The notes beneath the pieces are model-generated. The model ran no database searches. It was not told the DNA's origin and was given only the letters and a program-made list of their open reading frames with translations. Positions 1 to 8,353 of a stretch of 64,000 nt of DNA are shown piece after piece. The stretch is from Streptomyces sp. TG1A-60. GTDB lineage: Bacteria; Actinomycetota; Actinomycetes; Streptomycetales; Streptomycetaceae. Both the position numbers and the translations under genes were made by a program. Where the stretch lies: NCBI RefSeq assembly GCF_037201975.1, contig NZ_CP147520.1, forward strand, positions 1,984,001 to 2,048,000, written 5' to 3'. Position 1 is the first letter of the stretch, and every line of letters begins with the position of its first letter.

Positions 1-829
1 GCACACGGCGTACTCCTTCGAGTCGGTCGTCGACGAGGTCTGTTTCATCTTCGGGCCGATCATCTCCATCGGGCTGTCCACGGCATGGTTCCCGGAGGCC
101 GGGCCACTGCTCGCCGCCTGCTTCCTCACGGCCGGTGTCTTCTGGCTGACCGCGCAGCGCGCCACCGAGCCGGCGCCGCACCCGCGCGAGCACCGCGGCA
201 AGGGCCGTTCGGCACTGCGCTCGCCGGGCCTGCAGGTCCTGGTGGCCACCTTCGTGGCGACCGGGGCGATCTTCGGAGCCGTCGACGTGGTCACCGTGGC
301 CTTCGCCGAGGAACAGGGCAGCAAGGCCGCGGCGAGCTTCGTCCTCGCCCTCTACGCTGCCGGATCCTGCCTGGCGGGCATCGTCTTCGGGCTGCTGCGC
401 TTCGCCGGGGCCCCCGAGCTTCGATGGCTGCTGGGCGTATGTGCCATGGCCGTGAGTATGATCCCCCTCCTACTGGTCGGGAACTTGCCGCTTCTGGCCG
501 TGGCGCTCTTCGTGGCGGGCCTGTCCATCGCACCCACGATGATCACGACGATGTCACTGATCGAAGAGCACGTACCCCGCGCACAACTGACCGAGGGCAT
601 GACCTGGGTGAGCACCGGGCTCGCGGTCGGGGTCGCGCTCGGTTCCTCGGCGTCCGGCTGGGTGATCGACGCGGCCGGGGCGGAGGCGGGGTACGGGGTT
701 CCGGCGGTGTCCGGAGCCGTCGCGGTCGCGGTCGGTTTCCTCGGGTACCGCCGGCTACGCAGGCCGGCTACAAGGCGGGGAGGGCCCCATGAGCACCACA
801 GTGATCGGGAAGAGCGGCACGTGGCGTAA
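1..829 (+). CDS. MFS transporter, C-terminal part (5' end outside window)
   Basis: The reading frame is open from base 2 of the window to the stop at 829, giving about 275 residues of a protein that begins upstream. It is alternating hydrophobic segments and short basic loops, as in the C-terminal six-helix half of a major facilitator superfamily transporter. A cytoplasmic linker rich in Arg/His (around bases 150-220) separates helices. The segment with FESVVDEVCFIFGP is typical of a transmembrane helix in actinobacterial MFS exporters. Substrate cannot be inferred. The 3' end overlaps the start of the next gene by 41 bases, so the two are probably co-transcribed. Confidence 0.8.
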   Translation, partial: HTAYSFESVVDEVCFIFGPIISIGLSTAWFPEAGPLLAACFLTAGVFWLTAQRATEPAPHPREHRGKGRSALRSPGLQVLVATFVATGAIFGAVDVVTVAFAEEQGSKAAASFVLALYAAGSCLAGIVFGLLRFAGAPELRWLLGVCAMAVSMIPLLLVGNLPLLAVALFVAGLSIAPTMITTMSLIEEHVPRAQLTEGMTWVSTGLAVGVALGSSASGWVIDAAGAEAGYGVPAVSGAVAVAVGFLGYRRLRRPATRRGGPHEHHSDREERHVA

Positions 830-2117
830 CTGGGCGGGGAACGTCACCGCCCGGCCCGTACGGGAGGTCACCCCCGCCACCGTCGAAGAACTGGCCGCGG
901 CCGTACGGAAGGCCGCCGAGGACGACCTCAGGGTGAAGGCCGTCGGCACGGGCCACTCCTTCACGGCCGCCGCCGCGACCGACGGCGTCTTGATCCGCCC
1001 TCAACTGTTGACGGGCATACGCAAGATCGATCGCGAGGCCATGACCGTCACGGTGGCCGCCGGCACTCCTCTCAAGCGACTCAATGTGGCGCTCGCGCGC
1101 GAGGGGCTGTCGCTCACGAACATGGGCGACATCATGGAGCAGACGGTCTCCGGCGCGACCAGCACCGGCACACACGGCACCGGCCGCGACTCGGCTTCGA
1201 TCGCCGCCCAGATCAAGGGACTCGAACTGGTCACCGCCGACGGCTCGGTCCTCACCTGTTCCGCGACGGGGACCGACGAGGAACGAGCCGTCTTCGCCGC
1301 CGCCCGCGTCGGCATCGGCGCCCTCGGCATCGTCACCGCGATCACCTTCGCCGTGGAGCCGATCTTCCTGCTCACGGCACGCGAGGAGCCGATGCCGTTC
1401 GAGAAGGTGTTGGCGGAGTTCGACGAACTCCACGCCGAGAACGAGCACTTCGAGTTCTACTGGTTCCCGCACACCGGAAACACCAACACCAAGCGCAACA
1501 ACCGCAGCGCGGGCCCAGAGAGGCCCGTACCACAGCTGAACGGCTGGATCGAGGACGAGTTCCTCTCCAACGGCGTCTTCCAGGTGGCCAACTGGGTGGG
1601 CCAGGCAGTGCCCGCCACCATCCCGACGATCGCGCAGATCTCCAGCCGCGCCCTGTCCGCGCGGACGTACACCGACATCCCCTACAAGGTCTTCACGTCT
1701 CCGCGCCGGGTGCGTTTCGTGGAGATGGAGTTCGCCGTCCCGCGCGAGGCCGTGGTGGACACGCTGCGTGAACTCAAGGCGATGATCGACCGTTCGAGCC
1801 TGCGCGTCAGCTTCCCCGTCGAGGTCCGCACCGCCCCGGCCGACGACATCACCCTCTCCACCGCCTCGGGCCGCGAGACCGCCTACGTCGCCGTGCACAT
1901 GTTCAAGGGCACGCCCTATCAGGCGTACTTCACCGCCGCCGAGCGGATCTTCACCGCCCACGAGGGGCGTCCGCACTGGGGCAAGGTGCACACGCGCGAC
2001 ACGGACTACTTCTCCAAGGTCTACCCCCGCTTCGGCGAGTTCATCGCGCTGCGTGACCGGCTCGACCCCGAACGGCGGTTCCAGAACGACTACTTGCGCC
2101 GGGTCCTCGGGGCCTAG
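789..2117 (+). CDS. FAD-binding D-arabinono-1,4-lactone/sugar-lactone oxidase family protein
   Basis: 442 residues. The N-terminal half is a vanillyl-alcohol-oxidase-type FAD domain: the GTGHSF motif near residue 54 is the usual place of the flavin-contacting His, and the SGATSTGTHGTG segment near residue 120 is the pyrophosphate loop. The C-terminal half matches the aldonolactone oxidase (ALO) domain and ends with the HWGKVHT motif near residue 398 and a RRFQNDYL tail. Family members oxidise sugar lactones or alditols with O2; the exact substrate is unknown. A strong GGGGAGGG ribosome site lies six bases before the ATG, inside the MFS gene, which supports translational coupling. Confidence 0.88.
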   Translation: MSTTVIGKSGTWRNWAGNVTARPVREVTPATVEELAAAVRKAAEDDLRVKAVGTGHSFTAAAATDGVLIRPQLLTGIRKIDREAMTVTVAAGTPLKRLNVALAREGLSLTNMGDIMEQTVSGATSTGTHGTGRDSASIAAQIKGLELVTADGSVLTCSATGTDEERAVFAAARVGIGALGIVTAITFAVEPIFLLTAREEPMPFEKVLAEFDELHAENEHFEFYWFPHTGNTNTKRNNRSAGPERPVPQLNGWIEDEFLSNGVFQVANWVGQAVPATIPTIAQISSRALSARTYTDIPYKVFTSPRRVRFVEMEFAVPREAVVDTLRELKAMIDRSSLRVSFPVEVRTAPADDITLSTASGRETAYVAVHMFKGTPYQAYFTAAERIFTAHEGRPHWGKVHTRDTDYFSKVYPRFGEFIALRDRLDPERRFQNDYLRRVLGA

Positions 2118-2519
2118 CCGGGCGGGCGGTTCCGGTGATCGAGTGAAGCAGGTCCCTCTCCGAGGTCACGAAAAGGTCCATTCCGGCGTCCGATCGGCTT
2201 CCCTCATGAGAAGTTGAGCGGCGTGCCGATCCACGCAAGTGGCCCGAATGGAGTACTGTTGCGAGCCCTGGCCCCGGACTCCCGCCAGGGTGTCCGGGGC
2301 CTTCGAGGACCGCCTGGAGGGGGATCGTTGCACAGGGTGATGAGGTTCGTCACTTAGCGTTGCGAATAGGTGACCGTGCCATAACGGCGGCCCCGGGCTC
2401 ACGCCCGACACGCCGGGCAACTCGGCAAGGTTGTGGCAGGCTGCACCCGGGCAGGCCACACTCGACTAGCGGAAGCAGCGACGCACGTGACGTCGGCAGG
2501 CACCACCCGGGAGGTCCCC
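2118..2519. other. Intergenic region upstream of sepH
   Basis: 402 bases with no convincing gene. It must hold the sepH promoter and leader. I see no clear -35/-10 pair, no hairpin terminator for the oxidase gene and no RNA gene. Confidence 0.4.
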
Positions 2520-3548
2520 ATGCCCGAACTGCGTGTCGTGGCCGTCTCCAATGACGGCACACGGCTGGTGCTGAAGGCTGCCGATTCCACGGAGTACACG
2601 CTTCCGATCGACGAACGGCTGCGTGCCGCCGTGCGCGGCGACCGCCCCCGCCTCGGTCAGATCGAGATCGAGGTGGAGAGCCATCTGCGCCCCCGTGACA
2701 TCCAGGCGCGGATACGCGCGGGTGCCACGGCCGAGGAGGTCGCGCAGCTCGCCGGTATCCCCGTGGACCGGGTACGCCGGTTCGAGGGTCCCGTACTGGC
2801 CGAGCGCGCCTTCATGGCCGAGCGGGCCCGCAAGACGCCGGTCCGCCGCCCCGGCGAGAACGCCGCGGGGCCCCAGCTCGGCGAGGCCGTCCAGGAGCGG
2901 CTGTTGCTGCGCGGCGCCGAGAAGGACACCGTGCAGTGGGACTCGTGGCGCCGCGACGACGGCACCTGGGAAGTGCTGTTGGTGTACTGCGTCGCGAGTG
3001 AACCGCACTCGGCGAGCTGGACGTACGACCCGCCCCGTCGGCTCGTCCAGGCCGTCGACGACGAGGCGCGTTCGCTGATCGGCGAGTCCGACGATCTCGG
3101 CACGCCCGAGCCGAGTTTCCCGTTCGTGCCGAGAATCGCGCGACTGCCCCGTGACCGCCCCCTGGACCGTCAGGCGGAACGTCCCGTCCTGCCCGCAACG
3201 GCCGAGTCCGACGAGGAGACGGCGAGCGAGCGCGACTCGCTCACCAGCATTTTGGAGGCCGTCCCCAGCTACCGGGGCGACCTGGTCGTGCCCGAACTGC
3301 CCGCCGCCGAACCGCAGGAGGAATCCGCGGAGGAGGTGGCGGACGAGGAGTCCGCGGCGCCCGCCGCCTCGGCCGGCTCCGCCTACGCGGACGTCCTCAT
3401 GCCGCGGTCGGTCAACGGCCACCGTGACCGGCTCATCGGCTCCACCGACCGCCAGGCCGAGGCCGACGGCGTCCGGCCGGGCCGTCGTGCGGCGGTGCCG
3501 AGCTGGGACGAGATCGTGTTCGGCACCCGACGCAAAAAGCAGGAGTAG
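2520..3548 (+). CDS. sepH: Septation protein SepH
   Basis: 342 residues. The protein begins MPELRVVAVSNDGTRLVLKA, the highly conserved N-terminus of the DUF3071/SepH family, followed near residue 65 by a helix-turn-helix-like segment (ATAEEVAQLAGIPVDRVRRF). A long, acidic, low-complexity tail follows and a short conserved C-terminus. In Streptomyces, SepH binds FtsZ and stimulates its assembly for vegetative and sporulation septa. I chose the ATG at 2520 over an earlier in-frame ATG (2433) because the protein family begins here and a GGGAGG site lies just upstream. A strong hairpin follows the gene. Confidence 0.93.
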   Translation: MPELRVVAVSNDGTRLVLKAADSTEYTLPIDERLRAAVRGDRPRLGQIEIEVESHLRPRDIQARIRAGATAEEVAQLAGIPVDRVRRFEGPVLAERAFMAERARKTPVRRPGENAAGPQLGEAVQERLLLRGAEKDTVQWDSWRRDDGTWEVLLVYCVASEPHSASWTYDPPRRLVQAVDDEARSLIGESDDLGTPEPSFPFVPRIARLPRDRPLDRQAERPVLPATAESDEETASERDSLTSILEAVPSYRGDLVVPELPAAEPQEESAEEVADEESAAPAASAGSAYADVLMPRSVNGHRDRLIGSTDRQAEADGVRPGRRAAVPSWDEIVFGTRRKKQE

Positions 3549-3691
3549 CGGGCCTACCACGGTGGGGAGTTGGACCGGTCGTCCACGCAGATCCGTTTCG
3601 CCTCCCTTCCGCCTCTCGTCCGTAGGAATCCGCCCGCAAAAGACCCCTCCGTGCCGAATCCGTCCGGGCCTGGTCGGTCATTCATACGTGT

Positions 3692-3724
3692 GTGGGGCCC
3701 GCGTCGTTCAGTCGCGGGCCCCAC
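3692..3724. terminator. Bidirectional hairpin terminator between sepH and sulfurtransferase
   Basis: A perfect 12-bp stem (GTGGGGCCCGCG / CGCGGGCCCCAC) with a 9-base loop lies between the convergent ends of sepH and the sulfurtransferase gene. This is the usual Streptomyces terminator form, without a long T tract, and can serve both strands. Confidence 0.85.
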
Positions 3725-3744
3725 GGCATTCCGTCGGCCGTGTG

Positions 3745-4571
3745 TCACCGGGGGTCGGGCCCGGTGGCCACCGGGCGGTTGCCGTCGCGGGACCACTCCG
3801 ACCACGAACCGACGTACAGGGCCGCCGGGATGTCCGCGACGGCCAGCGCCAGCACCTGGTGGGCGCCGGAGACGCCCGAGCCGCAATAGACGCCGACCTC
3901 CAAGTCGGCCCTCGCGCCAAGTGCCTCGAAGCGGTCGGTGAGTTCGGCGGAGGACCGGAAGCGGCCGGATTCGGCCATGTTCTCCGTGGTGGGTGCCGAC
4001 ACCGCGCCCGGGATGTGACCGCCGACCGGGTCGACGGGCTCCACGTCGCCGCGGTAGCGCTCGGCGGCCCGTGCGTCCAGGAGCAGCCCCGTGCGGGCCA
4101 GCGCGGCGGCGCCGTCCGCGTCGAGCAGCGGCAGCGCTCCGGGGGCAGGGGTGAAGGTGCCGGGGGCCGGCTCCGGGATCTCCGTGGTCAGCGGGCCGCC
4201 CCAGGCCGCCAGACCGCCGTCCAGGACCCGTACCGAGGGGTGGCCCGCCCAGCGGAGCAGCCACCACGCGCGCGCGGCGGCCCAGTTGAGCCCGCCGTCG
4301 TAGACGACGACGGCGCGGTCGGAGGAGACGCCGGCAGCCCTCATCGCCGCACCGAAGGCCTCCACATCGGGCAGGGGGTGGCGGCCGGCGGAGCCTGCCG
4401 GGCCGGCGAGTTCGGAGTCCAGGTCGACGAACACGGCCCCTGGGATGTGCGCCTTGTCGTACTCGGGGCGCAGGTTCGGGCCGCCCAACTGCCAGCGGAC
4501 GTCCAGGAGGACCGGGGGGCGCGCCCCGCCAGCTCGCTCGCGAGATCGGATGCGGTGATGATGACGTTCAT
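3745..4571 (-). CDS. Rhodanese-type sulfurtransferase, frameshifted near its start
   Basis: Restored length is about 275 residues with two rhodanese domains, as in thiosulfate/3-mercaptopyruvate sulfurtransferases. The C-terminal domain carries the catalytic Cys in VYCGSGVSGAHQ. The N-terminus MNVIITASDLASELAGRA is in one frame and the rest (PVLLDVRWQLGGPN onward) is in another. They join if one base is added to the run of six G (plus strand) at 4514-4519. The same kind of one-base loss occurs in three other genes here, so I read it as a probable sequencing error. It lies opposite and convergent to sepH. Thiosulfate:cyanide-type sulfur transfer is the family function; the in vivo acceptor is unknown. 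Confidence 0.85.
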
Positions 4572-4884
4572 GGCCACCATCCTCGCGTACGGGGTGGCCG
4601 CGTCGTCCAGGTCCGGCTACTCTGCCCGCCGGACGGACCCGATCACGAGGCGTACGGGATCGGGCACATGGCGTGCAGCCGATGGACACCGCACGGGTGG
4701 CGACGCGGAGAAACGGGAGCCCGGCGTCCGTGCGTACGTACGCGTCGCGCGGCGGTGCGGCGCGCCCCCGTGGCACTACGGCTGGTGCGAGCATCGGCAC
4801 GGGGCGTGATCGCGGGTGGACGCGGTACACGCGTACGGAGGGCGACGGACACGGCCGCCGCGAGGGGCCGAGGAGAGAGTGACG
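4572..4884. other. Divergent intergenic region (sulfurtransferase / VOC gene)
   Basis: 313 bases between two divergently transcribed genes, presumably with both promoters. No clear operator or RNA structure seen. A purine-rich GAGGAGAG ribosome site for the VOC gene sits at its right end. Confidence 0.4.
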
Positions 4885-5679
4885 ATGACCGAGGCACGGG
4901 GGTCGACCGGCCGGAACGGTACGGCGTATCCACCGGGCACACCTTGCTGGGTGAGTCTGATGGTGCACGGGCCGACCACGACCCAGGAATTCTACGGAGG
5001 GCTGTTCGGCTGGGAGTTCCAGCCCGGCCCCCGACAGCTCGGCCCGTACGTGCGGGGGCTGCTCGACGGGCATGAGGTGGCGGGCATCGGGCAGCTGCCG
5101 CCCGACCGCCATCTCCCCATCGCCTGGACACCGTACTTCGCCTCGGACGACGTGGACTCGACGGCGGAGACCGTACGGCACTGCGGCGGCACCGTCGGCG
5201 TCGGCCCGCTGGACGCCGGCGAGGCGGGGCGCCTGGCGATCGCCTCCGATCCCGCGGGCGCTGTCTTCGGCATCTGGCAGGCGGCGGAGCACCTGGGCGC
5301 GGACATCACGGGCGTCCCCGGCACCCCGGCCTGGGACGAACTCCTCACCGTCGACAGCTCGCTCGTCGCCAAGTTCTACGAGACCGCCTTCGGCTACGAG
5401 GAGGAGCCGGTCGTCACCGCCGACCTCGACTACGTCACCCTCAGCATCGAGGGGCGCCCCGTCGCCGGCATCCACGGCATCGGCACCGCCCTCCATCGCG
5501 ACCGAGGACCCCACTGGCTCACCTACTTCGAGGTCACCGACCCCGAGGAGGCCGCGAACCGTGCCATCGAACTGGGCGGCCACATCCTCGAACCCACTCA
5601 CCCCACCCCCCACGGCCCGGCAGCCACCCTCGCCGACCCGGAGGGCGCGAAGTTCGCGGTGGTCCGTACGGAACACTGA
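4885..5679 (+). CDS. VOC family protein with two glyoxalase/bleomycin-resistance-like domains
   Basis: 264 residues, two tandem vicinal-oxygen-chelate domains of roughly 120 residues each. The first begins at GTPCWVSLMVHGP and contains EFYGGLFGWEF; the second begins at GTPAWDELLTVD and contains KFYETAFGYEE. The F-Y-x-x-x-F-G-W/Y segment after the first strand is the family hallmark. Such proteins are often annotated as hydroxylases or glyoxalases, but substrate and metal ligands cannot be assigned here. The start at 4885 follows a GAGGAGAG site; an earlier in-frame ATG at 4816 would add a poorly conserved basic stretch. Confidence 0.8.
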   Translation: MTEARGSTGRNGTAYPPGTPCWVSLMVHGPTTTQEFYGGLFGWEFQPGPRQLGPYVRGLLDGHEVAGIGQLPPDRHLPIAWTPYFASDDVDSTAETVRHCGGTVGVGPLDAGEAGRLAIASDPAGAVFGIWQAAEHLGADITGVPGTPAWDELLTVDSSLVAKFYETAFGYEEEPVVTADLDYVTLSIEGRPVAGIHGIGTALHRDRGPHWLTYFEVTDPEEAANRAIELGGHILEPTHPTPHGPAATLADPEGAKFAVVRTEH

Positions 5680-5740
5680 GCCGCCGGGTGTCGGCCGCAC
5701 GAGCAGGTGGTCTTGGGTGGCCCCGGGCCCGGCAGTCCGC

Positions 5741-6388
5741 TCAGACCGCCTCGACCGGCAGTACGTCCGGGGAGAGGGCGCCGGCGTGGGCTGTGGCGGC
5801 TGTCAGACGGCGGCGGTGGTGGCGGCGGCAGAGGACCTCATAGCCGATGTCGTCCGGTTGGTTGACGTCGCCGACGACGACCTGGGCGCCCTCGACGACC
5901 ATGTGGCCGCCTATGGTGCGGGCGTTGTGGGTGGCGCGGGCGCCGCACCAGCAGAGGGCCTCGACCTGGAGGACCTCGACGCGGTCGGCCAGCTCGACCA
6001 GGCGCTGGGAGCCGGGGAAGAGCTTGGAGCGGAAGTCGGCGGTGATGCCGAAGGCGTAGACGTCGACTCCCAGGTCGTCCACGACGCGGGCGAGCTGGTC
6101 GATCTGCTCGGGGGCGAGGAACTGGGCCTCGTCGGCGATCACGTAGTCCGCGCGGCGGCCCTGCGAGAGATGGTCGACGAGGTACGCGTACAGGTCCTGG
6201 CCGTCCTCGACCTCGACGGCGTCCGTGACCAGACCGAGGCGTGAGGAGAGCTTTCCCTCGCCCGCACGGTCGTCACGCGTGAAGATCATGCCCTGGAGGC
6301 CGCGCGCCGAGCGGTTGTGCTCTATCTGGAGGGCCAGCGTCGACTTCCCGCAGTCCATCGTTCCGGAGAAGAACACCAGCTCGGACAT
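5741..6388 (-). CDS. tdk: Thymidine kinase
   Basis: 215 residues, normal for a type II (bacterial/cytosolic) thymidine kinase. The P-loop GTMDCGKST is at residues 9-17 and the DEAQF motif with the catalytic Glu region near residue 86. A later CWCG...CRRHH pair fits the structural zinc site of the lasso domain. It phosphorylates deoxythymidine with ATP in the salvage pathway. It is transcribed in the same direction as the phosphatase-like gene upstream, with about 50 bases between them. Confidence 0.92.
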   Translation of the reverse strand: MSELVFFSGTMDCGKSTLALQIEHNRSARGLQGMIFTRDDRAGEGKLSSRLGLVTDAVEVEDGQDLYAYLVDHLSQGRRADYVIADEAQFLAPEQIDQLARVVDDLGVDVYAFGITADFRSKLFPGSQRLVELADRVEVLQVEALCWCGARATHNARTIGGHMVVEGAQVVVGDVNQPDDIGYEVLCRRHHRRRLTAATAHAGALSPDVLPVEAV

Positions 6389-6437
6389 GGTGAGTTGAGC
6401 ACCTTTCGGCGAGGAGGGCGACAGGGCGGGCGTGGTT

Positions 6438-7625
6438 TCAGGAGCGCACTTCGAGGAGCGGGACGAGCTGTTCCACCGGTGTCATCGAGCCGTGGTTGCC
6501 GACCATCGCCGACTCCTTGGGTTCCCGCTCGGAGGCGATGATCAGAACGTCGTCGCGCGCGGCAGCGACCACGTCGCCGATACGGGCGTACACCCGTTCG
6601 TCGACCTTCGGGCCGAACCAGCCCGCCGCGATCGCCTCGTCGCGTGAGGCGATCCAGAACTGCTCGCCGAGCACCTCGCGCCAGCAGGTCAGGACGTCCG
6701 ACTCGGCACCCGGCACGGCGTACACATGGCGGGCACGGCCCTCGCCTCCCAGGAGGGCGACCCCGGCGCGCAGTTCCCAGTCCTCGTCGAAATCGATGCG
6801 GTGCCGCTCGTCGAACGGGATGTCGATCATGCCGTGGTCGGCGGTGACGTACAGAGCCGTACGCGGCGGGAGCTGCTCCGCCAGGCGCTGGACCAGCCGG
6901 TCCACATGCATGAGCTGCCCGCGCCAGGCGTCCGAGTCGACGCCGAAGCGGTGCCCCGCGCCGTCCACCTCGGAGTAATAGGTGTAGACCAATGAACGGT
7001 CTCCTGCGGCCAGTTGTCCGGCCGCCACGTCCATGCGGTCCTCGCCGGAGAGCCGGCCGTGGAAGGTTCCGCCGCTCAGCGCGATCTGGGTGAGGGGGGT
7101 GTTCTGGAAGGCCGGGGAGGTGACCTGCGCGGTGTGCACCCCCGCCTCGTCGGCGAGCTGGAAGATCGTGGGGTACGGCTGCCACACACGCGGCGCCGTC
7201 CACGGCTGCCAGCGGAGCTGGTTCATCAGCTCCGCCGTGTCGGGGTCGCGCACGGTGTAGCCCGGCAGTCCGTGCGCGCCCGGCGGCAGGCCGGTGCCCA
7301 CGGAGGCGAGGGATGTCGCGGTGGTGGCGGGGTAGCCCGCGGTGATGGGACGGCCGGTGCCGCCGCGCGAGGACGCCAGCAGCGAGGTCATGAAGGGCGC
7401 CTCGTCCGGGTGCGCCCTCAGCTGCTCCCAGCCCAGCCCGTCGACCAGGAACACGCAGTTGCGGTCGGCCGCCGTCAGTTCCGGTATCGCGGCGGCCGTA
7501 CCGGGGACCTCCATGCCCGCCGCGAGGGTGGGCAGGAGGTCGGCGAGCGAGCCCGCGCCGTACTCGGGGACGGGTGCGGAGCCGACGGCGAGGGGCTCCG
7601 GGTCGTCCCAGGTGGGCAGCGCCAT
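6438..7625 (-). CDS. Alkaline phosphatase superfamily protein (nucleotide pyrophosphatase/phosphodiesterase-like)
   Basis: 395 residues. Metal-site motifs of the alkaline phosphatase/phosphodiesterase superfamily are visible: Asp in CVFLVDGLG near residue 61, the Thr nucleophile in PATTATS near residue 99, the EVDGAGH segment near residue 222, and TADHGM near residue 263. No signal peptide, so probably cytoplasmic. Likely hydrolyses a phosphodiester or pyrophosphate, substrate unknown. Its ATG overlaps the stop of the DUF5998 gene by one base (TGATG), so the two are translationally coupled. Confidence 0.85.
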   Translation of the reverse strand: MALPTWDDPEPLAVGSAPVPEYGAGSLADLLPTLAAGMEVPGTAAAIPELTAADRNCVFLVDGLGWEQLRAHPDEAPFMTSLLASSRGGTGRPITAGYPATTATSLASVGTGLPPGAHGLPGYTVRDPDTAELMNQLRWQPWTAPRVWQPYPTIFQLADEAGVHTAQVTSPAFQNTPLTQIALSGGTFHGRLSGEDRMDVAAGQLAAGDRSLVYTYYSEVDGAGHRFGVDSDAWRGQLMHVDRLVQRLAEQLPPRTALYVTADHGMIDIPFDERHRIDFDEDWELRAGVALLGGEGRARHVYAVPGAESDVLTCWREVLGEQFWIASRDEAIAAGWFGPKVDERVYARIGDVVAAARDDVLIIASEREPKESAMVGNHGSMTPVEQLVPLLEVRS

Positions 7626-8212
7626 CAACGGGCGGTGTCCGCGGTCGCCTCGGAGAGGGACTGCGCGAAGGCGAGGGCCTGCCGCACGGTCTCCGGCCCG
7701 TCCCCGGCCTCGCTGACGCGCAGGCTGAGGTCGTCCGCCGTCGAGCTGCCCGTGTACCCGTGGTCCGCCTCGCAGTTGGGGTCGCCGCAGGCGGCGGGCT
7801 CCAGGTCGATGCGGGAGACGGCGCCCCAGCCGATGGTCAGGACGACCTCACGGGGCAGGGTGCCCGGTGCGTACGACTCGGGGTTGGCGACGACCCGGCT
7901 GAGCACGACCGACGAGATCCGGCCGAGCTTCACCGACTCGGTCGACGTCGTGGCGTACGGCGTCGGCGAGGTGGTGTCCGCGGCCTGCTCGTCGGTGTGG
8001 CTCACGATGAAGCGGTTGCCCGTGAGGACGAGCACCGTGACGTGCCGCCGCACCTCGTTCGCGTCGAACGTGGTCTCCTGATGGACCAGGTACGACTTGA
8101 CGGCCTCGCCGCCGACAGCGGCCTCCACCGCCTCGGCCACGAGGGCCGGGTAGTAGCCGCTGCGCTCGATCGCCGCACGCAGCCCCTGGGTCGTCGTACT
8201 GGTCTTGGCCAT
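7625..8212 (-). CDS. DUF5998 family protein
   Basis: 195 residues, a conserved actinobacterial protein of unknown function annotated as DUF5998. The sequence MAKTSTTTQGLRAAIERSGYYP opens with a short helical N-terminus, followed by a mixed alpha/beta core with a CGDPNCEADHGY segment that could bind metal. No membrane segments or known catalytic motif. I chose the ATG at 8212 because GGATGG lies upstream at suitable distance; in-frame ATGs at 8221 and 8236 lack this. Coupled by a one-base overlap to the phosphatase-like gene, which suggests a joint role. Confidence 0.75.
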   Translation of the reverse strand: MAKTSTTTQGLRAAIERSGYYPALVAEAVEAAVGGEAVKSYLVHQETTFDANEVRRHVTVLVLTGNRFIVSHTDEQAADTTSPTPYATTSTESVKLGRISSVVLSRVVANPESYAPGTLPREVVLTIGWGAVSRIDLEPAACGDPNCEADHGYTGSSTADDLSLRVSEAGDGPETVRQALAFAQSLSEATADTAR

Positions 8213-8353
8213 GACGTCCATCCTACGGTGGCGCACCGACTGCGAGGGACCGCTCTGCGGTCTCCGTTCTGTCGTGGGCCGATGGATGCGCGAGTCCGTG
8301 CGCCGTCCGGACGGGGGCCGCGCGCCGCCTTGAGCGCGCCGGACGCGCCGGCC

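Noticed and set aside
768-1991. Long minus-strand ORF opposite the lactone oxidase gene
   Set aside because: Shadow of the real gene; His/Arg/Gly-rich composition and no domain.
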